Positions 26,207-35,783 of a DNA stretch of 64,000 nt are shown here, piece after piece. The stretch is from positions 30,534-94,533 of the forward strand of contig DASPNP010000031.1 in NCBI GenBank assembly GCA_035626475.1, in the 5' to 3' direction. The notes below the pieces were generated by a model. It made no database searches. It was not told where the DNA came from and was given only the letters and a program-made list of their open reading frames with translations. The position numbers were made by a program, and so were the translations under genes. This DNA comes from DASPKT01 sp035626475. Lineage in GTDB: Bacteria; Pseudomonadota; Alphaproteobacteria; Azospirillales; Azospirillaceae. Position 1 is the first letter of the stretch. Each line of letters starts with the position of its first letter.

Positions 26207-27187
26207 TTACCAGCGGACCAGCGCCGCGCCCCAGGTGAAGCCGCCGCCCATGGCCTCCAGCAGCAGCAGGTCGCCCTTCTTCACGCGCCCGTCCTTCACC
26301 GCCTCGTTCAGCGCTAGCGGGATGCTGGCGGCCGAGGTGTTGCCGTGCTTGTCGACGGTGATCACCACCCGCTCCGGGTCCAGCTTCAACTTGCGGCCCG
26401 TGCCCTCGATGATGCGGCGGTTGGCCTGGTGCGGGATCAGCCAGTCTATGTCCTGGGGCTTCAGCCCGTTGGCGGTCAGCGCCTCGCCCACCACCTCGGC
26501 CAGGTTCACCACCGCGTGCTTGAAGACCTCCTGGCCCTGCATGCGGACATGGCCGACGGTCTGCGTCGAGGACGGGCCGCCGTCGACATAGAGCAGGTCG
26601 TGGTGGCGGCCGTCGGAATGCAGGTGGGTCGACAGGATGCCGCGCCCGTCGGTGCCCTTGGCCTCCTCGGCATCGTCGGCCTGGAGCACCACGGCGCCGG
26701 CGCCGTCGCCGAACAGCACGCAGGTGGTGCGGTCCTCCCAGTCGAGGATCCGGGAGAAGGTCTCGGCGCCGATGACCAGCGCGGTGCGCGCCTGGCCCAG
26801 CTTCACGAAGTTGTCGGCCACGGCGAGCGCGTAGATGAAGCCCGAGCAGACCGCCTGCACGTCGAAGGCGGTACCGCGGACGATGCCCAGGCCCGACTGC
26901 ACCTTCACGGCGGTGGCGGGAAAGGTCTGGTCCGGCGTGGCGGTCGCCAGCACGATCAGGTCGACGTCCTGCGCGTCGATGCCGGCATGAGCGAGCGCCG
27001 CCTTGGCCGCCTCGAGCGCCAGGTGGGAGGTGTACTCGCCCTCGGCCGCGATGTGCCGCGCCTTGATGCCGGTGCGCTGGGTGATCCACTCGTCCGAGGT
27101 GTCGACGGTCTTCGCCAGTTCCTCGTTGGTGACCCTGCGCGCGGGCAGATAGGCGCCGCAGCCTTTTATGACGGAACGACGCACCAT
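26207..27187 (-). CDS. fabH: 3-oxoacyl-ACP synthase III
   Basis: Starts fatty-acid synthesis by condensing acetyl-CoA with malonyl-ACP. The 326-residue protein has the full triad: Cys114 in AVCSGFIY, His253 in IPHQANRR and Asn283 in GNTSAAS. The GAGAVVL segment of the family is present. It follows plsX by 12 bases, an arrangement shared by most bacteria. AAGGTGAT lies upstream of ATG 27187. Confidence 0.97.
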   Translation of the reverse strand: MVRRSVIKGCGAYLPARRVTNEELAKTVDTSDEWITQRTGIKARHIAAEGEYTSHLALEAAKAALAHAGIDAQDVDLIVLATATPDQTFPATAVKVQSGLGIVRGTAFDVQAVCSGFIYALAVADNFVKLGQARTALVIGAETFSRILDWEDRTTCVLFGDGAGAVVLQADDAEEAKGTDGRGILSTHLHSDGRHHDLLYVDGGPSSTQTVGHVRMQGQEVFKHAVVNLAEVVGEALTANGLKPQDIDWLIPHQANRRIIEGTGRKLKLDPERVVITVDKHGNTSAASIPLALNEAVKDGRVKKGDLLLLEAMGGGFTWGAALVRW

Positions 27188-27199
27188 GGCGATATCACC

Positions 27200-28285
27200 T
27201 TAGACGGCGGCTGCCGCGGAGGGGTCCGGGGAGGAGTCGGGATTGGAAGCCTCGGCGGCGAGGCGCAGGGCCTCCTGCAGCACCGCCAGCTCGGTCTTGA
27301 TCTTCTCGTTGAAGCCGTTCGCCACCAGGTTCACCGCCACCGAGATGGCGTTGGCGAAGCCGATCGCATCGGTGCCGCCGTGGCTCTTCACGCAGACGCC
27401 CTGCAGCCCCAGGAACATGGCCCCGTTGTAGCGGCGCGGGTCGGTGCGGCTCTTCAGCTTCTGGAAGGCGGGCTTGGCCAGCAGGTAGCCCAGCTTCGCG
27501 GTCAGCGAGGAGGTGAAGGTGCGGCGCAGATATTCGCCGTAGAGCTTGGCCGTGCCCTCGGCCGTCTTCAGCGCGACATTGCCGGTGAAGCCGTCGGTGA
27601 CGATCACGTCCACCGTGCCGGCGGCGATGTCGGTGCCCTCGACGAAGCCGTGGAAATTCTTGGCGAGCGGGGTCTGGCGGATGGCGGCGGCGGCGGCGCG
27701 TATCTCCTCGGAGCCCTTCTGCTCCTCGGCGCCCACGTTCAGCAGGCCGACCGTCGGCTCCAGCAGGCCCAGCACCGTGCGGGTGAAGACCGTGCCCATG
27801 ACCGCGAACTGCACGAGATTGTCGGCGTCGCATTCCAGGTTGGCGCCGAGGTCGAGCATCACGCTCTCGCCCCGCAGCGTCGGAAAGAACGACGCGATCG
27901 CCGGCCGGTCGATGCCGGGCAGCGTCTTCAGCACGAACTTGGCCATGGCCATCAGCGCGCCGGTGTTGCCGGCGGAGACCACGCAGGCGGCATCGCCCGC
28001 CGCCACCGCGTCGATGGCGAGCCTCATGCTGGAATTCCGCCCACCCCGCAGCGCCTGCGAGGGCTTGGCGTCCATCGCCACCGCGTCGGGCGTGTGGCGG
28101 ATGGTGGAGATCGGCTTCAGCGCCGGATGCCGGTCGAGCAGCGGTTGGATCCGCTGCTCGTCACCGACGAAGAGATAGTCGACGTTCGGGCACCGCTCAC
28201 GGGCGATGTCGGCGCCGGCAATGACCATGTCCGGCGCGTGATCACCGCCCATCGCGTCTAGAGCGATCCGCAGGCGCGTGCTCAC
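27200..28285 (-). CDS. plsX: phosphate acyltransferase PlsX
   Basis: Makes acyl-phosphate from acyl-ACP for glycerophospholipid synthesis; peripheral membrane enzyme. The 361-residue protein begins LRIALDAMGGDHAPDMVIAG and contains the later ADNLVQFAVMG and GFVEGTDIAAG segments. The start codon is GTG (28285) with GGGAGG upstream. Sits between rpmF and fabH. A low-complexity tail ends the protein (SSPDPSAAAAV). Confidence 0.96.
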   Translation of the reverse strand: MSTRLRIALDAMGGDHAPDMVIAGADIARERCPNVDYLFVGDEQRIQPLLDRHPALKPISTIRHTPDAVAMDAKPSQALRGGRNSSMRLAIDAVAAGDAACVVSAGNTGALMAMAKFVLKTLPGIDRPAIASFFPTLRGESVMLDLGANLECDADNLVQFAVMGTVFTRTVLGLLEPTVGLLNVGAEEQKGSEEIRAAAAAIRQTPLAKNFHGFVEGTDIAAGTVDVIVTDGFTGNVALKTAEGTAKLYGEYLRRTFTSSLTAKLGYLLAKPAFQKLKSRTDPRRYNGAMFLGLQGVCVKSHGGTDAIGFANAISVAVNLVANGFNEKIKTELAVLQEALRLAAEASNPDSSPDPSAAAAV

Positions 28286-28319
28286 GAGTGCCCGACCTCC
28301 CTATCCGGCGAAGGCCTGA

Positions 28320-28505
28320 TCAGGCCGTGGCGGCCTGGGCGACGACGTCGCGGCCGTCATAATGGCCGCAGCCACCGCAGACGTGGTGCGGGCGCTTCAG
28401 CTCGCCGCAGTTCTTGCACTCGTTGTGCGCATTCACGCTCAGGGCGTGGTGCGAACGGCGCATGTTGCGGCGGGACTTGGAGGTCTTCTTCTTAGGAACG
28501 GCCAT
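28320..28505 (-). CDS. rpmF: 50S ribosomal protein L32
   Basis: A 61-residue zinc-ribbon ribosomal protein: MAVPKKKTSKSRRNMRRSHH, then CKNC and CGGC as the two zinc pairs. All four cysteines are kept, so it is the C+ (zinc) form. It precedes plsX by 34 bases. Confidence 0.97.
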   Translation of the reverse strand: MAVPKKKTSKSRRNMRRSHHALSVNAHNECKNCGELKRPHHVCGGCGHYDGRDVVAQAATA

Positions 28506-28521
28506 GATCGTCTGCTCTCTA

Positions 28522-28592
28522 CATAATAAGGCGGCCGTCGGGAGGCCGCCTCGGATCAGCGCGCTTCTTTAGTGGAAAAGCCCCCCGGGGGC
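28522..28592 (-). other. hairpins between yceD and rpmF (possible attenuator or terminator)
   Basis: On the minus strand a GCCCC/GGGGC hairpin followed by TTTT (28576-28592) lies just after yceD. A second, 8-bp hairpin (AGGCGGCC/GGCCGCCT, 28529-28551) followed by TTATTAT ends 14 bases before the rpmF start. They could stop or modulate read-through into rpmF; neither is strong enough to be sure. Confidence 0.35.
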
Positions 28593-28609
28593 AAGCGCGA
28601 AGTCCGAAG

Positions 28610-29236
28610 TTAGGATTTGGGCTTCAGCTTGGCAAGCGCGGCGAAAGGATTGGGCCTCTGCGGGTCGCGCGGGGCTGCCTCGCCCCCCTCGCCTTCCTCC
28701 TCGGCGCCCGGGGCGATATCGGGGATTTCCCCGTCCGGGTCCAGATCCTCGATGTGCTGGAAGTGCCCTTCGCCCGGCTTGCGCGGATAGGGATCGAGCG
28801 CCAGGGACAGGTGCTGCGCCACCAGCTCGCCGATGTCGAGCTTGCCGTTGACGATGGGCTCCGGCGTATCGCCCTCCCCCTGCTGATCAAGGAAGGCCTC
28901 GAGGTCCTCCTCCTCGCGCGGGATCAGGTGATCGGGCGCGAACAGGGCGGTGAAGTCCTCGGCCACGCGGGAGGAGAAGGCCTCCAGCGAGACGACGCTG
29001 GTCTGCACCACCTCGGCCTCGAGCGTGCCGGCGACTCGGATCATCTGGCCGCCGCGCACCCGGCGCAGCCGCACGGTGGCGGTCAGTCGGTCGACGGAGA
29101 CCAGGTCGAATCGGCGGGCCAGCGCCTCGCGCTCGCGCGGGGTGGCTTCCACCGTCTCCACCTTCTCGCGGTCCTGGACCGAGTCGGCGTTCACGGGACG
29201 GGAGAATTCGGGGGCGGGCATGCGGCGGTCGGACAT
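28610..29236 (-). CDS. yceD: DUF177 family protein (YceD)
   Basis: A 208-residue member of the YceD/DUF177 family, which in bacteria and chloroplasts is linked to 23S rRNA and L32 biogenesis. The recognisable core is QMIRVAGTLEAEVVQTSVVSLEAF; the long C-terminal half is acidic and probably disordered. It starts within the stop codon of the upstream chaperone gene (ATGA overlap at 29234-29238) and is followed by rpmF, the normal neighbour. Confidence 0.88.
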   Translation of the reverse strand: MSDRRMPAPEFSRPVNADSVQDREKVETVEATPREREALARRFDLVSVDRLTATVRLRRVRGGQMIRVAGTLEAEVVQTSVVSLEAFSSRVAEDFTALFAPDHLIPREEEDLEAFLDQQGEGDTPEPIVNGKLDIGELVAQHLSLALDPYPRKPGEGHFQHIEDLDPDGEIPDIAPGAEEEGEGGEAAPRDPQRPNPFAALAKLKPKS

Positions 29237-29802
29237 CAGGCGGCTCCGGTGACGGGAACGGCGCTGGGCGGTCCGAAGACGACCTGCCCGGCCATCAGGC
29301 TCTCCTCGGACTGGTGCCGCATCGCCATCGCCTCGGCCCTGACATAGGCGGCGACGGCGGCGATCCGGGCGGCGTCCGGCAGGGTGGAGCCGAAGAGATT
29401 GCGGTCCAGCGCGCGCTCCAGCTCGCCGGGATCGGCGTCCGGCAGCAGCGCGCCCTCATAGGCGGCGACCCGGCCGTAGAAGTGGCGGGCCAGCTCCTTC
29501 ACCTTGTCGCCGACGCCCAGGTCGCCGGCGCCCAGCTCGCGCAGGGCGTAGTCCATGTCGGCGAACATATGGTCGAACAGCGCCTGGTTGAAGTCGTTGG
29601 CGGCCGGGCTGGTGTCCTTCAGCCGGCGCATCACCAGCCAGGCATGGAGCGCGATCAGCTCGAAACGGCCCTCCACCGTGTCGGGCACGCCAGCCTCGGC
29701 ATAGAACCAGGGATAGCGCGCCTGCGCCACGATGCTGCCGTAAAGCGCCTCGATGCTGCGCCGGCGCCGGGACTTGGCGAAGAGACGGTCGAGAAGGCTC
29801 AA
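29236..29802 (-). CDS. ubiquinol-cytochrome c chaperone family protein (CBP3-like)
   Basis: A 188-residue CBP3-type protein that helps assemble cytochrome b of complex bc1. The family block is WFYAEAGVPDTVEGRFELIALHAWLV (within residues 32-58), followed by NQALFDHMFADMDYALRELGAGDLGV. The probable start codon is TTG at 29802 (read as Met-Ser-Leu-Leu); no better in-frame codon lies nearby. Heads the yceD-rpmF operon and is divergent from bamE. Confidence 0.88.
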   Translation of the reverse strand: MSLLDRLFAKSRRRRSIEALYGSIVAQARYPWFYAEAGVPDTVEGRFELIALHAWLVMRRLKDTSPAANDFNQALFDHMFADMDYALRELGAGDLGVGDKVKELARHFYGRVAAYEGALLPDADPGELERALDRNLFGSTLPDAARIAAVAAYVRAEAMAMRHQSEESLMAGQVVFGPPSAVPVTGAA

Positions 29803-29935
29803 GGCTCGGGTCTTTCGTTTGACAGGATCAAGCGGCTGGTGCGATTGTCCACCGCCAGATGGGGGGCCCGTGCCGCACGGTCAACCGTACCCCTTCCGGC
29901 AGAAGCCGACCCGTTTGGGACTATCGTTTAACGCC

Positions 29936-30397
29936 ATGTCTTTCAAGACCTCTCCGCTGCTCCTCGCCGCCGGCCTCGCGGCCCTCGCCGTCTCCGGCTG
30001 CACGCCCCTGGTGGCGACCCGCGGCAATCTCGTCGACGACCAGCGCCTGTCCAAGGTCCAGGTTGGCACCTCCACCCGCGACGATGTGCGCGGCGTGCTG
30101 GGCACGCCGACGGCCACCGGCACCGTCGACCCGAACACCTGGTACTATATCGGCCGGGTCACCGAGCAGAACGCCTTCTTCACGCCCGAGGTGGTGAAGC
30201 AGCGCATCCTGCGCGCCCGCTTCGATCCGGAGGGCAAGCTGTCCGCCATGGACGAGATCAGCGGCGACGAGGCGCAGGACATCGAGCCGAACGAGCGCAT
30301 CACGCCCACCGTCGGCCGCGACGTGACCTTCATCGAGCAGATCCTGGGCAATCTCAGCCGCCCGGCCAAGAAGAAGGACGACAAGAAGAAGAAGTGA
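29936..30397 (+). CDS. bamE: outer-membrane assembly lipoprotein BamE (SmpA/OmlA)
   Basis: Lipoprotein of the beta-barrel assembly machinery. The 153-residue protein has a signal peptide and lipobox (LAALAVSGC), then the SmpA/OmlA core: KVQVGTSTRDDVRGVLGTPTAT, followed by WYYIGRVTEQNAFF. A lysine-rich tail (KKKDDKKKK) ends it. ATG at 29936 fits the signal peptide. Divergent from the chaperone gene, the usual order in this class; a terminator follows. Confidence 0.93.
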   Translation: MSFKTSPLLLAAGLAALAVSGCTPLVATRGNLVDDQRLSKVQVGTSTRDDVRGVLGTPTATGTVDPNTWYYIGRVTEQNAFFTPEVVKQRILRARFDPEGKLSAMDEISGDEAQDIEPNERITPTVGRDVTFIEQILGNLSRPAKKKDDKKKK

Positions 30398-30428
30398 GGC
30401 CCCGGCCCCTTCCCTTCCGCCAGATACG

Positions 30429-30458
30429 AACGCCCCGGCCCCTGGTCCGGGGCGTTTC
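30429..30458 (+). terminator. terminator of bamE
   Basis: AACGCCCCGG (30429-30438) and CCGGGGCGTT (30447-30456) pair perfectly (10 bp), followed by a short T run. Confidence 0.7.
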
Positions 30459-30492
30459 GATTCGGGGCTCCCGCGCCCCCAACGCCGGGCAT

Positions 30493-30533
30493 TATACCCG
30501 GGTATATTGACATGAATTACACCCGGGTATAAA
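30493..30533 (+). promoter_or_regulatory. promoter with two ACCCGGGT palindromic operators (DUF2239 gene)
   Basis: A 14-bp perfect palindrome TATACCCGGGTATA (30493-30506) touches a consensus -35 box TTGACA (30507-30512). A second copy with one mismatch, TACACCCGGGTATA (30518-30531), overlaps the -10 box TATAAA (30528-30533). The two palindrome centres are 25 bp apart and the boxes 15 bp apart. This is the arrangement of a repressor covering a promoter; the repressor is not encoded next to it. Confidence 0.65.
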
Positions 30534-30559
30534 AGCACCCTCCTGACCAGGAGGGATCG

Positions 30560-31120
30560 ATGGACCGTAACGACACACTGACCGCCTTCGCCGGCACGAG
30601 GCGCATCGCCGCCGGAGCCCGTGCCGAGGTCGCGCTCGCCCTGCACCGGCATATCCGCGGGCAGCCGCTGGACCGGGTGCTGGTGTTCGAGGATGCGACC
30701 GGGGCGCAGACCGACCTGGACCTCAGCGGCACCGAGGCCGATGTCGCCGCCCGCCATGCGCCGGCGCCCGTTCCATCCGCCAAGGCGGCGAAAGCCGGGC
30801 GGCCGGCGCTGGGCGTGGTGTCGCGGGAGGTGACGCTGCTGCCCCGGCACTGGGAATGGCTGGCGGCCCAGCCCGGCGGCGCCTCGGCGACGCTGCGGCG
30901 GCTGGTCGACTCCGCCCGGCAGTCGGGCGGAGTCGACGCCAGGGTCCGGCGCGACGCCGCCTACCGCTTCATGTCGGCCCTGGCCGGCGACCTGCCCGGC
31001 TTCGAGGAGGCCAGCCGCGCCCTGTTCGCCGGCGACGCCGCCCGGCTGTCGGAGCACATGGCCGCCTGGCCCGCCGACGTCGCGGCCCATGTCCGCACCC
31101 TGCTGGGAGAGACGCCGTGA
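30560..31120 (+). CDS. DUF2239 family protein
   Basis: A 186-residue soluble protein whose middle and end match the conserved DUF2239 pattern as I remember it: LGVVSREVTLLPRHWEWLAA and AAYRFMSALAGDLPGFEEAS. No function is known for this family. It has a clean AGGAGG site before ATG 30560, an operator-bearing promoter upstream, and overlaps the next gene by GTGA, so the pair is a two-gene unit. Confidence 0.8.
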   Translation: MDRNDTLTAFAGTRRIAAGARAEVALALHRHIRGQPLDRVLVFEDATGAQTDLDLSGTEADVAARHAPAPVPSAKAAKAGRPALGVVSREVTLLPRHWEWLAAQPGGASATLRRLVDSARQSGGVDARVRRDAAYRFMSALAGDLPGFEEASRALFAGDAARLSEHMAAWPADVAAHVRTLLGETP

Positions 31121-31422
31121 GCGAGCTGCATTTCGAGGTAGGCGAGCGGGTGCAGGGCACCTATCTCCGCCAGCCCTTCACCGGCGTGGTGAAGGACATC
31201 GACTTCTCCGCCGCGCCGCTGCTGCGCCGCTATTCCATCCAGTTCGACCAGCCGGTGCGCGTCTCGCCCCCACCGCTGCAGAATCTCCGCCGCCGGGTCA
31301 CGGTCGCGCTGGGCCCCGACGGGGAGAGCCTCGACCCCAAGGGCCGCCCCGACGGCATCGCCAGCGTCCGCCGCGCGCCGGGCGCCGACCGGGGCGTGGT
31401 GATGGCGGGGGCGCCGGTGTGA
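31117..31422 (+). CDS. small conserved protein translated with DUF2239
   Basis: A 101-residue protein starting with GTG at 31117, overlapping the DUF2239 stop by 4 bases. The first half (FEVGERVQGTYLRQPFTGVVK) reads like a small beta-barrel, SH3- or KOW-like, and may bind nucleic acid or a protein partner; the second half is basic and loose. No family is recognised. The tight overlap implies stoichiometric expression with DUF2239. Confidence 0.65.
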   Translation: MSELHFEVGERVQGTYLRQPFTGVVKDIDFSAAPLLRRYSIQFDQPVRVSPPPLQNLRRRVTVALGPDGESLDPKGRPDGIASVRRAPGADRGVVMAGAPV

Positions 31423-31439
31423 GGGGTGGCCTCGGCGAG

Positions 31440-31488
31440 GTGCGTGCTTCTGACCGAGCTTAGTATGAGGGTTTAGCTGCTCACGGCG
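31440..31488 (+). repeat. degenerate half copy of the 122-bp repeat element
   Basis: The start GTGCGTGCTTCTGACCGAGC and the later TTAGCTGCTCACGGC follow the left half of the element at 31507-31628 with several mismatches. It precedes the intact copy by 18 bases. Confidence 0.5.
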
Positions 31489-31506
31489 ATGGGCAGCGGT
31501 GAAGCT

Positions 31507-31628
31507 GTGCGTCCTTCGACAAGCTCAGGATGAGGGCCATTTAGCTGCTCCCGGCCGCACCTGGGTCTTTGGGAGCAGGAGTGCCTGGCATCCCCCTTCC
31601 CTCATCCTGAGCTTGTCGAAGGACGCAC
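31507..31628. repeat. 122-bp MITE-like element with 30-bp perfect terminal inverted repeats
   Basis: The ends are exact inverted copies for 30 bases (31507-31536 and 31599-31628), beginning GTGCGTCCTTCGACAAGCTC. The roughly 60-base interior carries no gene. A second, diverged copy in the opposite orientation lies at 39687-39809. The end sequence is one I know as dispersed in many alphaproteobacterial genomes. Confidence 0.85.
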
Positions 31629-31669
31629 ACCGCCTCAGCCCCTCTTCCCGCCCATGGGACTTCACCCAA

Positions 31670-31702
31670 AGAAAAAGCCCCGGGACTCGCGTCCCGGGGC
31701 TC
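31670..31702 (-). terminator. terminator of hppA
   Basis: AGCCCCGGGAC and GTCCCGGGGCT pair around a short loop; TTTTTCTTT follows on the minus strand. It lies about 20 bases after the hppA stop. Confidence 0.88.
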
Positions 31703-31720
31703 GTCAGTCAGAGACGCGGC

Positions 31721-33847
<2,127 letters not shown>

Positions 33848-34067
33848 GTCGTTTCCTCTACCCCGTTGGCGGCGCCGGCTTTTTCGTTAAGTGTCCTCTC
33901 CGGCGCCAAAGAGAGCCGAAACGTTGCCATGGTTGCAGGAACCGCGCAATTCCCAGCACCAGGGCGTGCGACCCGGCGCGCCGCACGCGCCGCGCAAAGC
34001 GCGGGCGCGGTACTCCGAAGATGCGGAAATGCAGGCTTTTCCGGGGGTTGGCTCCCCGGGCGATGGA

Positions 34068-34529
34068 TCAGAAGGCCGGGCGCTGGCTGACCGCCTGAAT
34101 CAGCACGTCCTGGGCGATGTCCTTGCCCAGCACCGACTCGGTCGCCTCGCGCAGCTTCGATTCCAGGCTCGCGACGTTGATGATCTGGCCCTCGATCACT
34201 TGGTCGCGGCCGATGCTGCCGTAGAGCGCGCGGATATAGGCGTCGCGCAGCCGCGGCTGCACGGCGCGGACGATGTCCTTCGACGCGTCGTCGGCGACCT
34301 CGACCGCGATGATCAGCATCACGTTCTGCTCGACGCGCTTGTTGCCGATGACCGGCAGGATCACCGGGTCGAGGGTGACGAACTGCGGCGGGCCGGAGGG
34401 CTTCTTCTTGACCTCCTCCGCCTGCTCGCCGCCCTCCCCCTCCGGCTTCGGCCCGAACATGATCCAGCCGCCGACGCCGGCGCCGATCAGCACCATGAGC
34501 GCGAGGGCGAAGAAGATGATCTTTTTCAT
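34068..34529 (-). CDS. fliL: FliL-family protein (orphan)
   Basis: A 153-residue single-pass inner-membrane protein: KKIIFFALALMVLIGAGVGGWIMFG anchors it, a charged linker follows, then the periplasmic FliL domain (FVTLDPVILPVIGNKRVEQNVMLIIAVEV, VIEGQIINVASLESKLR). FliL surrounds flagellar stators, but no other flagellar gene is in the window, so a flagellar role rests on the domain alone. Start ATG 34529, before the membrane helix. Separated from hppA by 220 bases. Confidence 0.75.
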   Translation of the reverse strand: MKKIIFFALALMVLIGAGVGGWIMFGPKPEGEGGEQAEEVKKKPSGPPQFVTLDPVILPVIGNKRVEQNVMLIIAVEVADDASKDIVRAVQPRLRDAYIRALYGSIGRDQVIEGQIINVASLESKLREATESVLGKDIAQDVLIQAVSQRPAF

Positions 34530-34622
34530 CGGGCCAGGACTCCGGGCCGGGGCGGAAGAGGAACGAGCGCCCGGCCTATCCACAATAGCGGCAAATGATG
34601 AACAAACCCACTGTCCAGCGGG

Positions 34623-35621
34623 TCAGGCGGCCACCCCGGCCTTCACATAGCCCTTGGCCCGGAACCAGGTCAGCGCCCGCGCCAGCGTCTCGCGCAGGCC
34701 CAGGGTCGGCTCGTAGCCCAGCTCGGCCCGCGCCTTGGCGCCGCTGAGGAACTGGCCGGAGGACATGACCGCGATGGCGGTGGCGCTGACGGAAGGCAGC
34801 GGCCCGCCCAGGCGCCAGCGCAGCTCCTGCGCCTTCGCGACCAGCCGCGCCAGTCCCAGCGGCAGGACCTTGGGCAGCGGCACGTCGGCCAGGTCGGCGA
34901 TGGATGCGACGATCTCGTCCATGGTGGCGTCGGTGCCGGTGAAGAGATAGCGCTCGCCGGCGCGGCCCCGCTCCACCGCCATGACCAGCCCGCGGCCGGC
35001 GTCGCCGGCATAGACGACGTTGCGCCGGCCCCGGACATAGCCCGGCAGGGTGCCGTCCGCGACCTTCACCACCAGCTGCCCCGTCGTGGGGCCGTAATCA
35101 TGCTCGCCGAAGGTCATGGCGGGGATGCCGACCAGCACCGGCAGGCCCTCCTTCGCCTTCGCCAGCGCCTGCGCATCCATGGCCCACTTGGCCTGCAGGT
35201 AGGGGTTGGGGTCGCGCGGCCGCTCCTGGTAGCTTAGCCCCTCATGGCCTGGCTTTCCGTCGGGATCGCGGCGCAGCGCGATGGCGCCGCCGACATAGAC
35301 GATCTTCGAGAGGTTCGGACCGCAGGCGGCATAGAAATTCTCCATGCGCGCCAGCGACGCCGCGGTTTCCGCCTGCCAGGGGCGCGGCTCGACCGGGTAG
35401 GGCGCGGCGCAGTTCACCACCGCGTCCACCTGCGCCAGCGCCGCCCTGAGCGAGTCCCGGTCGTCCAGGTCGGCCACGACGGAGCGGAACGGCAGATCGG
35501 CCAGCGCCGCCAGGTTGGAACTGCGCCGGTGCACCACCACCACCTCGTGCCCCCGCGCCACCGCCGCCCGGGCCGTATGGTTGCCGATCATGCCGGTGGC
35601 GCCGATCACCGCGATGCGCAT
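34623..35621 (-). CDS. NAD(P)-dependent epimerase/reductase (extended SDR)
   Basis: A 332-residue extended short-chain dehydrogenase. The dinucleotide loop is GATGMIGNHTARAA; the active-site region has YVGGAIAL and YLQAKW, where the usual YxxxK is replaced by Y-x-x-x-K-like YLQAKWA in shifted form. Similar proteins are annotated as dihydroflavonol-4-reductase-like or NAD-dependent epimerase. Substrate unknown; cytoplasmic. ATG 35621 has GGGGAGG upstream. Confidence 0.82.
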   Translation of the reverse strand: MRIAVIGATGMIGNHTARAAVARGHEVVVVHRRSSNLAALADLPFRSVVADLDDRDSLRAALAQVDAVVNCAAPYPVEPRPWQAETAASLARMENFYAACGPNLSKIVYVGGAIALRRDPDGKPGHEGLSYQERPRDPNPYLQAKWAMDAQALAKAKEGLPVLVGIPAMTFGEHDYGPTTGQLVVKVADGTLPGYVRGRRNVVYAGDAGRGLVMAVERGRAGERYLFTGTDATMDEIVASIADLADVPLPKVLPLGLARLVAKAQELRWRLGGPLPSVSATAIAVMSSGQFLSGAKARAELGYEPTLGLRETLARALTWFRAKGYVKAGVAA

Positions 35622-35690
35622 GCGTTGCCTCCCCCTTTATTCTTCGGAGAACCGATCGAGCGGGTCCCCCCTCCTCGCCCCACTCTCAAC

Positions 35691-35717
35691 CGTCATCCCG
35701 GCTTTCGCCGGGATGAG
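35691..35717. repeat. REP-like palindrome
   Basis: CATCCCGGC (35694-35702), TTTC loop, GCCGGGATG (35707-35715): a perfect 9-bp stem. Same family as 4480-4634 and 10830-10859. It lies in the gap between thiL and the epimerase gene. Confidence 0.7.
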
Positions 35718-35783
35718 GGGAAGTGGGCGGACGAGCTTGCAGCAATCACCCAGCGGACCTTGCTCCGCCCGAGCGCCGGATGG

